From Pampus argenteus (lineage: Eukaryota > Chordata > Actinopteri > Scombriformes > Stromateidae), in contig CM072874.1 in the NCBI GenBank assembly GCA_036937835.1, positions 11,484,001 to 11,548,000 of the forward strand: a stretch of DNA of 64,000 nt. Direction: 5' to 3'. The translations under genes and the position numbers were made by a program. The notes under the pieces are model-generated. The model saw nothing but the letters and a program-made list of their open reading frames with translations. It did not search any database and had not been told where the DNA came from. Below, piece after piece: positions 1-12,343 of the stretch (the stretch's first letter is position 1; every line of letters starts with the position of its first letter).

Positions 1-199
1 TTCACTTCCCCGTCATACACATGTGCAACAATCATGCACAAAACTGCACAAATCAAATCACAAACTGTTTGTTTAAATGGATCATCATGTAGTCTTAGTG
101 GCATGACTAAAATGACAGATTCATCAAACTGATGACATGTTTTGTAGGCTTTATCTTGTAGGTAAATATATTTGTAGGTGCAGCACTTCTGTTTACCCA

Positions 200-600
200 C
201 ACTGTATGTTACAGCCTTACTCCAAAATGGGTTTAATTATTATTTTTTCCCCCTCAAAATTGTACACTTAACAGCCCATAATGACATCTTAAAAATATTT
301 TTGCGAATTTGATTCCAGATGTTTCTAAAGCTTAAATGGAGTCGACCTGTGGTAAATTCAGTTGATTGGAACTGTTTTGGAAAGGCACACACCTGTTTAT
401 ATAAGGGTCCCACACTAAACAGTGTATGTCAGACCTCAAAACAAGCATGAAGTTGAAGGAATTATCTTTATTATTTTTATCTGTAGGCCCCAGAGACATG
501 ATTGTCTCAAGGCACAGATCTGGGGAAGGGAACAAAAAAAAAAAGATTCTGCTGCTTTAAAGGTTCCAATGAGCACAGAGGCCTCCATCATCAGTAGATG
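200..600 (+). mobile_element. Tc1/mariner-like DNA transposon remnant (left part)
   Basis: The stretch carries the characteristic leader of fish Tc1-like elements: a segment ending in a 'cacacacctg' plus TATA-like motif near 388-402, then a degenerate transposase start near 447. Fragments of the N-terminal helix-turn-helix region are readable in two frames (for example SAALKVPMST near 548-580), interrupted by an A-run at 533-544 and a short T-rich insertion near 465-482. The similarity stops near 600, where a (CA)n run begins. The catalytic DDE domain is absent, so this is a dead 5' fragment. Family assignment rests on recognising the sequence, not on a search. Confidence 0.75.
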
Positions 601-1083
601 GACACACACACACACACACGCTCAGATCCAGCTGATGCCCCCGTGCGTAAATGGAAAGCTTTTACGCACACGTGTTCACTTGAAGTGAGGTTTAATTGTT
701 GTTTTTGCGTTGTCACACGCCTCGCCGGGTGCATAAGTAGGCCTCAGACACTGGGGGTGTGCTGTGGAGATGTAAGGGATGCAGTAATACCTCACTGCAT
801 AATAGACGTGGGGGGGTGAAAGGCAAGTGCGTCCGGACGCTCAACGCCAACCAAACGCTAGAAGGACTCAGACATCAATAACATCTTGCTCAATAAGTAA
901 TTTTGATGGAGTTAGACTGCTTAATTAACTAGGTTGCCTTGAAGGAATTGAGCTTTCCGAATGTACAATATTTCATCTGATGACCCCCAATGAGGAACAC
1001 TTGAAGGAAGACTCTTCAGCATCCACAGGACAGCGGCTCGGTCAAGCAGATAACAACTCTTTGAGATTTCTTAGCTTTCAGTG
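601..1083. other. Upstream region of the trarg1-like gene
   Basis: After a short (CA)n run (602-619) there is unique-looking sequence that should hold the promoter and 5' untranslated region of the gene starting at 1084. I see no clear TATA box at a convincing distance and no other coding exon. Confidence 0.4.
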
Positions 1084-1884
1084 ATGGCGATCAACACTGA
1101 TGCTGCCTTTGGGAAAGGTGCGCTCGGCGAGAGGGAAGTTTCTAACCCCACTGACTTCCAGGACACAGAGAAGCTGCTGAGCACCGCGGCCACCGAGCCC
1201 ACCGGACAGAGCAACATCAAACCGTCCGACTCCTTCTCCCTCAACGCTAGAGGGAGCGTCCATTCCCTGAACGCGGACCAGAACGGACACAGATCACCGT
1301 TAAAGTCTGGCTCCGTCGGGTATCTGGCGACCCCACCCAGATCCTCGTCCCGGCTCAGCCTGGGGCCGCTGCCCTCACCGGTGCCGCCCGGACTTGCCCC
1401 ACCGAGTTACCTCTGGCTGGCGGTGCTGTCGTGTTTGTGCCCCGCCGTGCCGCTCAACATCTGCGCCTTGTGGTATGCAAATGTGGTGAGTTTTACATGC
1501 ATCTACTGCTAGTTCCTTTATGACGAGAAAAGTTAGATTATTATTATTATGCATGTGCCTTAGATGTTTGGATTTATTCTGAATTGTGTTTAAGCACGAC
1601 AGGTGTTTTGCTTCTATGTTGCATTGAACTTATTCATTATTAATGATCTCGCTTCCTTCTCCCGTTAGTCCAAGTCTGTTCTCCATACAGGAGATATTGA
1701 AGGAGCAAGGAAGTACGGGCGTCTGTCTATGCTGTTCAGCTGTCTGGCAATGCTGCTGGGTGTGGCTGTCATCATCTTCATAGTGTTTACAATAGGTATG
1801 GATGAAAAACTCACACTCGTGGGTCAAAGTAAGGCTGTGTAACTTAATCTCTCTTTTCTGCATCTCTCAGAGACCCAGCAGTGA
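1084..1884 (+). CDS. trarg1: Trafficking regulator of GLUT4 1-like (CD225/dispanin family)
   Basis: Three coding exons, 1084-1485, 1669-1795 and 1871-1884, give 180 residues; human TRARG1 (TUSC5) has about 177. The N-terminal ~100 residues are polar and Ser/Pro-rich with a RSSSRLS stretch like the human RASSRRAS segment. Then come two hydrophobic segments: PPSYLWLAVLSCLCPAVPLN (about 107-130) with the CD225-type Cys-Pro pair, and LFSCLAMLLGVAVIIFIVF (about 155-175). Between them GDIEGARKYGRLS matches the dispanin loop. The tail is ETQQ. The ATG at 1084 is used because the codon before it is a GTG. In mammals the protein sits on GLUT4 storage vesicles and the plasma membrane of fat and muscle and promotes insulin-regulated trafficking. 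Another dispanin paralogue is the alternative identity. Confidence 0.78.
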
Positions 1885-2823
1885 AGTGTGGGATGAAAGA
1901 AGTGACAATCACAGTCTCCTTCTACTTTCATCTGATCTCACATTTGCACAGGAGAGAGATAAAAGGAGGAATGTCCTGTTGAAGATGAGAAAGCAAAAAA
2001 ATCTGAGTTGGAAAAAAGCTGAGGAGACTCCACCACTTTTTCTGCTATGGACAAAAAATAAAGAAAAAGGAAAGAGGACATTTCTCTGCTTCTAGCCACA
2101 CTCACGCCTGACAAACCCCACAAACTCAGGAAAAAAGCAAGGAAAATGAAGGCTGCACACAGTTATTGTGTCGGATCATCAGATGGCACTCTGTAACTGA
2201 AGCAACTGTAACTACTCATAGTCCAAACTAGTGGTGTCCTGAATTCCAACCTGCATGACGCGCAGATAATTGGATGACATGACACAAAGAAGTGGCATCC
2301 TCAAAAAAACAAACAAAAAAAAAACAAGTAAGATTTGTACTTATGTGAAGAGTGAAATACACCTTCTTGTGGTGGGAAATGAAGAAAAGGTTATCAGTGC
2401 ATCTCTAATCTGCCTGCTCTGTTTCTCTTAATATTTGCAACAAAGTACAGACCAACTTTTCTTTCTGTTCTATCAGCACAGGACTCTAGTGGCTGTGGGA
2501 AGATTGACAAGTTGATTTCATACACTGTTTACATCCAAAAACTCATGTTATCACAATAATGCCCTACGGCTGTCATAGTGTGATATCTTGCTTTGCGTGC
2601 TACTATGATAAAACTAGAGATTCCTGTTCACACTGTGACTGACATATGTTTACATATACTGCAAGATATGAATGGGGTTGTTGTCCCTGTATTACACTGT
2701 TCCTGGCACTCTGATGTTGATGTTTATACATTTATACTGTATGACTGGTTATTGTGCCATAGTTTTTGCATGTCAGAAATAAACTTGAATGAGCATGGCG
2801 AACTTGAAAGTGAGCTCATCACC
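1885..2823 (+). other. 3' untranslated region of trarg1-like gene
   Basis: From the stop codon to the poly(A) signal at 2778 there is no convincing open frame with family similarity. The short ORFs here have no recognisable content, so I read the stretch as 3' UTR. Confidence 0.6.
2778..2783 (+). promoter_or_regulatory. Poly(A) signal AATAAA of trarg1-like gene
   Basis: Canonical AATAAA about 0.9 kb past the stop codon, followed within 30 bases by a GT-containing stretch. It is the first good signal in the right place on this strand. Confidence 0.6.
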
Positions 2824-2829
2824 TTTATT
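2824..2829 (-). promoter_or_regulatory. Poly(A) signal AATAAA of gosr1
   Basis: TTTATT on the + strand reads AATAAA on the - strand, about 350 bases past the gosr1 stop codon. It lies only 41 bases from the opposing signal of the neighbouring gene. Confidence 0.6.
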
Positions 2830-3175
2830 TAATCAGGCACTGCAAACACGATATAAAAAGTATGACAACAGTATACAATGTCAGTAAAATATGACTTCAT
2901 ACATTTATAAAGAGCTAAAATTACAACAGGATATAAGCAGCAATGTACACATTTTTAGATGGAAATGTTATCAGAATTTCCAAAATAAATAGACTCTAAT
3001 CTCAAGACGTATCTTAAAGTGATCTTTTTTTAAAGGGAAGGGTGAACAACAGAAATATCAATTATTAAAAAATATATATTTATTTATTTTTTAAGTTGTG
3101 GCACCATTTGGTCTGAGTTAAAATTAATATTTGATGTTCTTAAAGAAGGGAGCTGTTAGTCAGTTGAGCAGTGAA

Positions 3176-6100
3176 TCAGTGGAAAGTGTAGAGCAACAGG
3201 AGTATGGTGCAGACGCCAATCACTCCACCTAGAATTAAAGAGTCCCGCCTCTTGCGCAAATTGATTTTTTGGATGAGACTGTTGATGGCAGGGAAACGAT
3301 CTGAGTGGGAATATCTGGTGAAGAAAAATATTTAAGATCCAAGGACAGTTTAGACTCCCGACACAGAAAGCTGCAGGGAAAAATATATCAGCAGGGTTCC
3401 GAACACAACCAGGAAAATGAATAAATGGACACTAATGGCGTCGTGTTAAAATGATAAAAGGATACTGGCCAATGTTGTGACCCTGGTTTGAATGGATTTC
3501 AGCACCCCACGCTGAAATGTGATGTTCTCTTTGGTAGCCATGGCGATACTGGAGAGACAGAGAAACCACGAGGGATTAGTGCCAGTAACAAAGGAATTAG
3601 ACTATGTTCACGGCACCACGTTAAGTTTGTTTTACTGTTTCACCTGGGGAGCATTAAAGTTGTGGTATGATGGTCTGTTTTATTAGATGTGAATGTGCTG
3701 TATTTGCCTATGATGTGTGTGTGTATGTAAGTGAGTAGAGTAAATGGGGAGACGAGGAGAGTGAACAGAATAATAAAGCCTTACCTTATTGCATTGTCAA
3801 TAAGCCGATCTGAGCTGTTAACATGAAACAGAAAAAAGAAAGATTTTACATATAATATATCAAGATTTACAATAGTTACTTTTCACAGTTACTCATCTCA
3901 TTCCTGAGTCATGAAATAATCTTACTGGACAAAGTCAATTAATCCATAATATAACTTCTCTAGACAGATAGGTAAATACGTTTCAGGATGAAGAGATGAA
4001 TGACATTGAGCGTGAACACATACAGACATGGTCTACATCAGCTGCCATTAGCTGCCGAGATAAGTGACGGACCGAAAAGTTAAGTGTTCAGTCCAGGGCT
4101 GAGCAGAGCATATAAGGGCAGCAGTGTGCATCCTGGAAGACCACACTGGAGACCAAAAATCAATACTGCGCTTTATACTTCCTCCATCTATCCGTCCACT
4201 TCTCCCACCATCTATCTACTGCTGTCCTCTGCTATTTCACCCTATCCTTCATTAGACAGCAGAGTACTAGGCAAGGCTGCACCCTGCTTTTGTGCATATT
4301 CTTTCTTTCTTTCTTTCTTTCTTACTTGGAACTGCTTTCCTATTAAAATACACAAAATAGTCTGATACCGTTTATATCCAGATTTTAAATTGTAGTATGG
4401 ACCTCGGTGGCCTAATGGTAAAATTATCACTGACTTAAAGCATCAAAAAGCAATCTGTCTACCTGTCTGAGGAGGCAGTTGTTGTACACTGCAAATGTGT
4501 AGTGTAGTCTATTAAGAATCTATTGATTTATGTTTATACAATAAGTACAAGTATTAAAGAATACATAATTCATAGCAGATAACAGAGAAATAATTCATAG
4601 CTCATAACAGAGAAATATGTCTGACTGAATGCCCTTCTTGAGGGGAGTTTTTCCTCATCTGAATTGAATGTATAAGGAAAAAGGATGTTGTATAGATTGT
4701 AAAGCCTCCTGAGACAACTGTGATTTGTGATATTAGGCTATATAACACTGAATTGACTTGACTAATGCTTATGAAAACATCTGCTGCAAATTCTATTTTA
4801 ATCAACAGGTAGAATGAGTGAATGGTATTTGATTTGTGAACAATCAAATGTGCATATTTAAAATGTGGACAGGACAGGATGAGATACATGCTGGAGCTGA
4901 AAATACGGTAGTTAAATGTTTTTAATATGTTGTTGCTCTGACAACAATCACATTTAGGAAGCGGCAAGTGTGAACTTCAAGACATTGCACCACAGAAGGA
5001 CCTATTAAAGAGAAGCATGTCTGGTTAGTTTGTGGCTGACGGGCTGAAGCACAGTTAGTTATGGTTAGTTATTGATAGTTAGCCAAAGAGTTGAAGGTTC
5101 ACCTTGACAATCTGCCATCACTGTCCAAATACCACACTGCTGCACAAATTATTACACACACGTATTTGTACACAAGAACAGTCCGGCACATCTGCCAGCT
5201 ACTTCTGCATCTCATGTCATGTAAGAAAAAAGAAAGTCTGTGAACCATTATTCTATTCTCTTATGTTTTAGACTTGCTCAGTAGGATGTCTGTATATGCA
5301 CAATTATCTTGTAAATTTCAATCAGAAATAGCAAATCTGATTGATCCAACTCAAAGTTGGAACCTGCGTGTTTTAGCAAGTGATTATCAATACTGTATTG
5401 AATATGGTTTTAGATCAACTTTTTTTGTTTGTTTGTTTCAAAAGCTCTATTTCTAAATAAGTGAGAATCTAAAAAATAAATCTAAATAAATCTGAAATCT
5501 AATCTGACTTTGCTCAAAAGAGTAAATGTCACTTGCTTTGTCTTAATTAGCAATTTGTATATTATTTGGAGTGTTGTAGGACCTCCAATATGCTTTGACA
5601 CTTATTGTAAGATCTGTAATATATTATTATGTAATATATTTATTATTATTAAAGTTTTAGTCTTTTGACTAGTATGAGGATATATTCTCACCTTCATATT
5701 GGGGGCAAAATATATCATTTCAAGGTTTAGACTTTTGGTCGCATGCATTCATTTTTTTTTTTTTAACTGTCAGCTGTCATGCTGGCTGAACAGTTAGCAT
5801 GCAGATTTAACAGCACAATATTTTTCTTTCATCACTTTTCTTCATCTTTTTGGGTACTTCCGTCTAAATTTTAGCACAACCAACATTTTCCAACAACAAA
5901 ACCCTTGGTTACATTGAAGTTGATTATTTATCCGAGTTTCCAAACTGTAACTTTCTGTGAGATCATCTGGAAAGTTTTATGACATTGTCTTCTTTCATGT
6001 CTTCTCTTTAGGTGATATTAGGAAAAATGTTTCTGTATAATCACCAATGTTCATGTTTCTGGAACAAACCAGGATGCTTTGATGGAAGAAACAACAACAC

Positions 6101-9100
6101 TGTGATGGGTGGGTCATCTTTCTAAAAGTGTTATATGAGTCACTACTCATGTTGAGACATTACCCCTGTACAGTACAAATCTAAGGATGATTGACTGTTT
6201 CAATGTCTCATAATTCTGGTATTTTTAACAGGAGAAATGGCAGCCAAATCAAATACTGGCAACATCAGTTGTTACCATTGGTAACAACTCAGGATCCATT
6301 GGTTCAGGGAACTGCATTAACATTAGCTGAGGTAAGAAGGAAGGAAGGAATCCAAATCAGTTTATTACTCACAACAATGAGTAATAACGTGTATTACGAC
6401 AGAGTGACAGAAAGGTGGAGCTACATCCAGTCTGATGTCATTAATCTAGTCCACAAAGAGAAGGCCTAGACCTAACCCTAACCCAAAAATAATTTAAAAT
6501 ACTTATGTGGAGGATCTTTTAGTCTGAGATGGCAAACGTAAAGAGCCTAAGGCAACATGCCTGTAGTGTTATATCTTTATTAGCCAATAGACCCTTCACA
6601 GAGATGCTTTGATAACAGCAAAACAAAAGGAACAAGAGACTGCACAGACAACCACAATTCATGTCTATGTTGTTACCAGCCACCAAGATGATTTACATGC
6701 CGCTACCAACCCAAACTGAAAATGAATCTTCAGGTCATACAAGTTCAGAACTTACTCTCGTGACTCATAATGGTTTTGTGGTTTCAGTATGGGGGAAAAT
6801 TACCTGACTAGTTACTAAGTAGAAAAGCTTAAAAATATATAACCTTTGAATGCTTAATGTTTTAAATAACCCATAAATATAAAAACAGTGGGGAGGTTAT
6901 TGCTGGAAATGAAGTCCGAGTGGTTTTCTTGATAGTCTTATGACAACGTATTTATGACTTCTCTTACGAAGAAGTCAATGCATCTGTGGGAAACGTCGTC
7001 AGCCTCAATCGGCATCATCAGTTGACAAGAACACAGAAACAGGATGCACTGGAGCGAATAACAAGTATGATCTTAAGGATGAGTTATTTCTCATATTGGC
7101 AGGAAGGTATGAGCAGTTTATTTCTGATTCATTACACATGTTCAGATATTACCATCAAGCATTTTATTTCTTCTCCTTCATGCCTCCCCAAAACAGGGGA
7201 AGATAAAAGAGGATTATTAACCCTCCATCAATTTCCCAGTAACGTGTTACTACACAACACTGCTGGTAAAACAATACAATACTATCAAGGAAAGCTGGTT
7301 TTGTGTTGTCCAGGTATGCTTGTATGAGTATTGTAATTTTATTATTATCATTATTATTATTATTATTATTAATATTATTATTATTATTATAGTAACATAG
7401 TTTTTGTCACATTTTCCTCTCTTCTTTCTGTCGTTATATCAAATCAAATCAAATTTTATTTATATAGCCCAAAATCATAGATCACCATTCTCATTCAGGC
7501 CAATACATCTGACATTATAGCATGCATCAACAGATATGTAATAATCAATGAAGTTCACATTTTTGATGAACTCAATTAAAACAGACCACTAAACTAAAAA
7601 CAAAATACTATAAGTCTGCCAGTTTAAAAGCTCTATGGGAAATGGGACCATTTAAAAAATGATATCCATTTTAACAAGGACATTATTCACCAGTCACAGT
7701 GGAGGATGTTGGATATTAAAATTTCATAGTGACCGAAACAATCTCATATGCAGCATGATCTCAATAATGGATATAAATAATATGATGGGGTTTATATATA
7801 TGTATGCGTGTGCGTAGTGCTGTTTCAGTTTTTCTAAGTGGTAAGTTGTTAGTGGTAAGAAGGTAAGAAAGCTCTTACTTTCTGAGATGTTCATGTTCCT
7901 TCAGGAAGAGCTCTGTCCTTCTGTTATTGACCACTGAACTGCTCTTGTAGGACCTGTGTAACAAAATACAAAAGAGATATTTGTCATTTTTTGCCTTTAT
8001 TTAAGAAAGAGGGATGATGATGAAAAATTATATAAAAGATACATATAGCTAATGTTTACAATATTATGTTGTAACTACGTTGTAATAAATTAGTTTTGGG
8101 CGTTTGTAAGGGTTATGGTAATTATTTTTTATCATTCCGAGTCCACAATAATAACCGTAAAATGTATTTTCATATTAATATGTATGAATTTCTCATGAGA
8201 TCTAACTCCACTTGTGTCAAAAACCATAGTTAAACTTCTTCAGCCTTTCGGTCGCTTCATGAAAACCTAATGAAGCAACCTAAACTAAAAATCATGTTCA
8301 AGCACCATTTCATTCGGGAGGAGCAGAATTTTAGGCAAACACAAAACAAGCCACCAAAAACATATTTTCCTCGGTTTTTGCTCCAGCAACTGAATTGAGT
8401 ATTTCACACGTCCTATTTACTGATGACTGGATGTTGGTTATGTAATTAAGGCTTTTAAAATATTAGCTCTGCTTAATCTACAACTCTGTCCTGCATCTCT
8501 TATTTACACCATCTCCTCCTCATCATTTCATCATCCATTATCTGCTCTTCTTCCTTCAATGTTCCTCCATGTCTCTCATGTCTTTGTGCATAACTTAAAT
8601 TCACTCATTGTTATAATCAGTCAACATTAGATCACTATAATGCCTCTCTTACTCCATCTTTCTCTGCAACTGCCTTTCTCTCCTCCTCATCCCCTGATGA
8701 AGCCTTTCTGAGTATCAGGCAGGCTAAATGTAACCACTCTCCCTCAGCTTTGGTTGAATGAAAGCCTTGCGGTTTGATTTACTGTACAAGGCACTTTGGA
8801 AAGATATCCCCAGAGAGAGAGAGAGAGAAAGAGAAAGAGAATGAGAGATCAGCTAATAAGAGGAGGTGTAATGCAGAGGATAAAACATGATAGAAGTAAT
8901 GGAGACTATTAAAGGGTGGGGGAATTCATCAACAAAGTGGACATTTCTGCCTCCTACTGGTTAATGACATCACAGCAAAAGTCAACAGAGGAGGATTAGG
9001 AGGAAAAATTAGGGAAGGTAGGATAGAAGGAAAAGAAGGGATGAAAACAAAAGCAGTGATATACATATAAACCAGTGATAGAAGGAATTAAGGAAGGACA

Positions 9101-10914
9101 AGTTGACTGTGCCAACATAACTTCAAAACTGCTGGATCCTACATTAACTTGTAAACTGACCTAGATAAGTTAAATTGGTATAATACTAATATAATTTTTT
9201 TAAATCTAAGCATTTTTTCCTTGTTGTCATAAATGTCCAAGAAAAGTATAAACCAGATTTGTCTAAGCTTGTCCTAGGATCCATTTTTCAAAAAGATTTT
9301 TTTTGGAATTTATCACTTTTTGATGAATAATTCTTACAGACCATATACACCATAAACAGGTATTCTGCACAATGAAAACCACAATGTTGTGGTGATTGGA
9401 GGAAAGCATACCTTGCATTTTATAACAATATGTCATTTATAGGCAAGAGGTGTGTAAAGGTGCTTACTCAATGTCTCTGTGAACAGAACCCAACAGGTCC
9501 TCTCTCTCTCGCAGACTGAAGAAGTTGCTTTTGGTTTTGTGGAACTCATGGGTATAGTCCTACAGGATACAAATGAAAGATGTGAACTACAGCCAGGAAT
9601 ACACAATGATAGTGATGATAAACACAAATACTAAAATTACAAACCTGTAAGATGTCCCTGTGCCTCTGTAAGGTGTGCATCAGTGCTGCATTATGTGAGG
9701 AAACTCCTGGGGTGTTTGTGTATTCGGCCATTTTGTCATTGACTGCTGTTAGCTGCCAAGAAATAGACAAAACTGAGGCATAAAACAATGTTTTTTGTGG
9801 TAACTGATTTTAAAAATGCTCACCAGAGTTTGAATAATGCTTATAAGGCTATAATTTAGAATATCAAACCAATCTCACTTACATCAAGTTTCTTATTGGG
9901 TAAAATAAAGCAAATATTAACATATAATTAAATAATTATAATGCATTTTAACTGTATTATTATCAAGTATAAGCCAAAAATTATAATAGTATACCCAGTA
10001 TGTAGCAACACAGAAATCAGCTTTGGTTGGATCAAATTCCCTTCAATATTTTGGCGTCCTGTCATCTGAGCTCAGAGAAAGCTCCTGAAACAGCTGCTAC
10101 TGCAAGAAACCCTAAAACCCCTTCAACTTTATAGTATGACATTTGACTTACGTTGGCCAAGAGCTGCTCCAGCTCAGTAGTCATGGCCACCAGCATATTG
10201 TCATGAGGATCAGACCTGCTTTAAGGGTAAAAGGGAAAGTTTTAAGTGTAATTCCAACTAAAACAAATACAACTGAATCGACATATCATTTCTTCAGGAG
10301 CAAGGTATAATGAAAGTGCTGTGGACCTGCTGTCTCTTGTCTGCTGGTTGTTGCTGCTGTAGCTGGTACAGAGCTTGCTGAAGGAGACCAGCTTGAGGTC
10401 CAGCTCATTCTCATGCTGCCTGGCTTGTTTACGCAAATCTGAGTGAAGAAAGAGAGACATTCAAGACACACATTTCAAGGCAGAAGAACAAGATTTGGTA
10501 GGGTGTTGAATATTAGGCCCATATATGAAGTTTGACCATTGTAGGCTACATTGTTGTTGCCAGTAATAGTTTTTACAGCTTAGAAGCTATCAAAACCCCA
10601 GTGAAATTAAAAAGCACAAACGTACCACATCACTTTATATAACAAACTGCCGATAAAGACAAACGTTACTCAAGTTTGACGTTAACGGTTGACAAGCTAA
10701 CAGTTAGCCCATGTGTTAGCCTGGTAGCTTAAGACCTCTCTTTCCCCTCTTTTAAGGATATAACGTTTACTGACTTAATATACTACGAAACATGTTACAT
10801 ATGGTTGACCTGAAACGGTGAAGAACACTATAAAACAGTGCACATTAACACTAGTATGTAAAGTTAGGCACTACAACATAATTTACCTTCCCAGTAGTTA
10901 CTGCTCGTTGCCAT
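3176..10914 (-). CDS. gosr1: Golgi SNAP receptor complex member 1 (GS28, Qb-SNARE)
   Basis: Nine exons on the - strand: 10914-10887, 10438-10327, 10215-10152, 9752-9645, 9559-9468, 7953-7879, 3814-3785, 3548-3466 and 3300-3176. They sum to 717 bases, a 238-residue protein (human about 250). Human-like segments include DLRKQARQHENELDLKLVSF near the N-terminus, NDKMAEYTNTPGVSSHNAAL in exon 4, and RTELFLKEHEHLRNSDRL leading into the SNARE motif. The zero-layer Gln is in TFQRGVLKSI. The protein ends with a single membrane anchor, SLILGGVIGVCTILLLLYTF, giving a tail-anchored topology. The family member acts in ER-Golgi and intra-Golgi fusion with YKT6, GOSR2 and syntaxin-5. The ATG gives MATSSNYWED, close to the human MAAGTSSYWED. 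Its stop faces the end of the trarg1-like gene. Confidence 0.96.
4301..4323. repeat. (CTTT)n microsatellite
   Basis: About six tandem CTTT units in gosr1 intron 6. Confidence 0.9.
4638..4762 (+). repeat. SINE-like repeat with L2-type tail, copy A
   Basis: Contains the block 'attgtaaagcctcctgagac' followed by a 'gctatata' tail. The same block, reverse-complemented, occurs at about 14352-14490 and its end again at about 7439-7500. Three diverged copies in one window show a dispersed repeat, probably a SINE whose 3' end resembles an L2 LINE. Classification is inferred. Confidence 0.7.
7339..7391. repeat. (ATT)n microsatellite
   Basis: Imperfect ATT trinucleotide run in gosr1 intron 6, next to a short interspersed repeat fragment. 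Confidence 0.9.
7439..7500 (-). repeat. SINE-like repeat tail, copy C
   Basis: Shares 'aaatcaaattttatttatat' and 'agcccaaaatca' with the copy at 14352, in the same orientation. Only the tail of the element is recognisable. Confidence 0.7.
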
Positions 10915-11885
10915 GTTTGTTGTTGACATGTCATCATCAGCCGTCAAGAAGAAACGACTGTCGCAATTCTTATTTCTGCCAAAGACTGCCTCTAGTTGGT
11001 TACTGACTCTCACTGCACCGAGGACGTAATTCATTCCTCATGTTCATACTGGCTACTAAAAGATTCCTACAAATGTGCTTTCTCTGTAAGTAATGGGGTA
11101 TTTCAGTGTTCATTTGGGCATCTTTAAAAGCAGGGAATAGGCTTATTGCTTATTGCTAATTCAATTATTCTATATACCTGTGTAGTTAAATATATAAGTT
11201 AATCAGCTGTTAAATAACTACGAGGAGTGCTGTTAGTTAAATGTGGTATTGAGCAGCATTAAGATGGAATTACTCAAGTAAACAGCGAGTGCCTTAAAAT
11301 TGTGCTAGAGTAAATGTACTTTCTAACTACTGAAAACTTTTCCGTCAACTTGTTTGTTTTGTATTACTTCTCGTGCTTCATACTTTTGGACTCCCAATAT
11401 AAACAATTTTGTCATTTATTAACTTTAACTTTTCTTGTATTCAGGAAACAAATCTACGTCTACTTGAATACTGCTTGTGTATGTGGGCATTTAACCTTAT
11501 AACATACAGTTTGTTTTTTTATGACTTGATGTCTTGTGCCTCATTTTAATCACATTTCACCATAATTCAGCCATTCAGACATATTTGACATCTTAAGAAA
11601 CACTTAAGATTTAAATACTGAGTTTGTAATGATTGACCCTATGACCAGTTTGTGGGATATAAAGAGATAAATTCTCATTCATACCTTGACCTTTTGACCT
11701 GGGATTCACCATGTACAGTATGTTTTGCAGGCTGATGATTGTAGTTGTAAATAGTTACAGTATGTTTGCTGCCCTACTGCTCACCAGTGGAGGAAAAGAG
11801 TCAGTAGAGTAAGACAAGACACAGATGTGATTGAGGTACATGTCACTCATATTGTGATTCTCTCTGCTTTTTTTGCTCATTCTCT
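10915..11885. other. Intergenic region between gosr1 promoter and cryba1
   Basis: The gosr1 promoter and 5' UTR should lie just above 10914, but no TATA box is evident. The rest is AT-rich sequence in which I see no gene. Confidence 0.4.
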
Positions 11886-12035
11886 TTATTCATCATCTTG
11901 AACACAGGCAGTCATGGATATCACAGTAACAGCAAGACTGGTGATCGTGTTGATGTAGAAGACAATGACGCTGGTGAGGATGATGCCGTCAATGGTGGAG
12001 ATGAAAAAGAGCAAAACTTTTTGGGGTGTTTTCAT
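11886..12035 (-). CDS. Possible membrane micropeptide ORF, unrecognised
   Basis: From the ATG at 12035 an open frame of 49 residues runs to a TAA. It starts MKTPQKVLLFFI and is almost wholly hydrophobic from residue 7 to about 42, with an acidic QDDE tail. The frame is open for another 17 codons upstream, with an earlier ATG at 12086. Codon content does not look like simple repeat. It lies about 300 bases past the cryba1 stop on the same strand, so it could be a chance ORF in that 3' UTR or a last exon of an unrecognised gene. I know no family that it matches. Low confidence. Confidence 0.2.
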   Translation of the reverse strand: MKTPQKVLLFFISTIDGIILTSVIVFYINTITSLAVTVISMTACVQDDE

Positions 12036-12343
12036 TGTTCTGCAGCCAACTTCAGTGGATGAAGCCTCTCTTTCACACTGATTCAACTTTTTCTCTCAAT
12101 TCTGTCATTCCTATTTTCTGTCTTTCTTACATCTTTCCTTTCTTTTGTGATGTTTCTTTAAAAAAAAAAAAGTGAAAGTGCTGTGAACAACTGACACCAG
12201 TTAGCACCTGAAGTCCAGCCCAGTATCCTGCTTTGACTAGCCAGACCAGCAGAGCCGGGGCTTGGAGGAGGAAGAGAAGGAGGGATGGAAATGCAGGAAG
12301 AGGGAGAGGGGGAGGAGGAGGAGATCATGGAGATGCTTCACTC

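Larger units (their letters stand above)
3815..7878 (-). other. Large repeat-rich intron 6 of gosr1
   Basis: Four kilobases separate exon 6 from the 30-base exon 7. The intron holds a (CTTT)n run at 4301, a degenerate tRNA-like segment near 4399, a 25-base tandem duplication at about 4564-4615, two copies of a short interspersed repeat (about 4638-4762 and 7439-7500), a short telomere-like CCTAACCCTAACCC at about 6471-6484, and an (ATT)n run at 7339-7391. I see no independent gene in it. Confidence 0.6.

Noticed and set aside
6471..6484. Telomere-like CCTAACCCTAACCC
   Set aside because: Only about two units, inside a gosr1 intron; common in fish repeats and not evidence of a chromosome end.
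6191..7327. 92- and 113-codon frames inside gosr1 intron 6
   Set aside because: Composition is that of AT-rich intron, no domain is recognised, and repeats lie close by.
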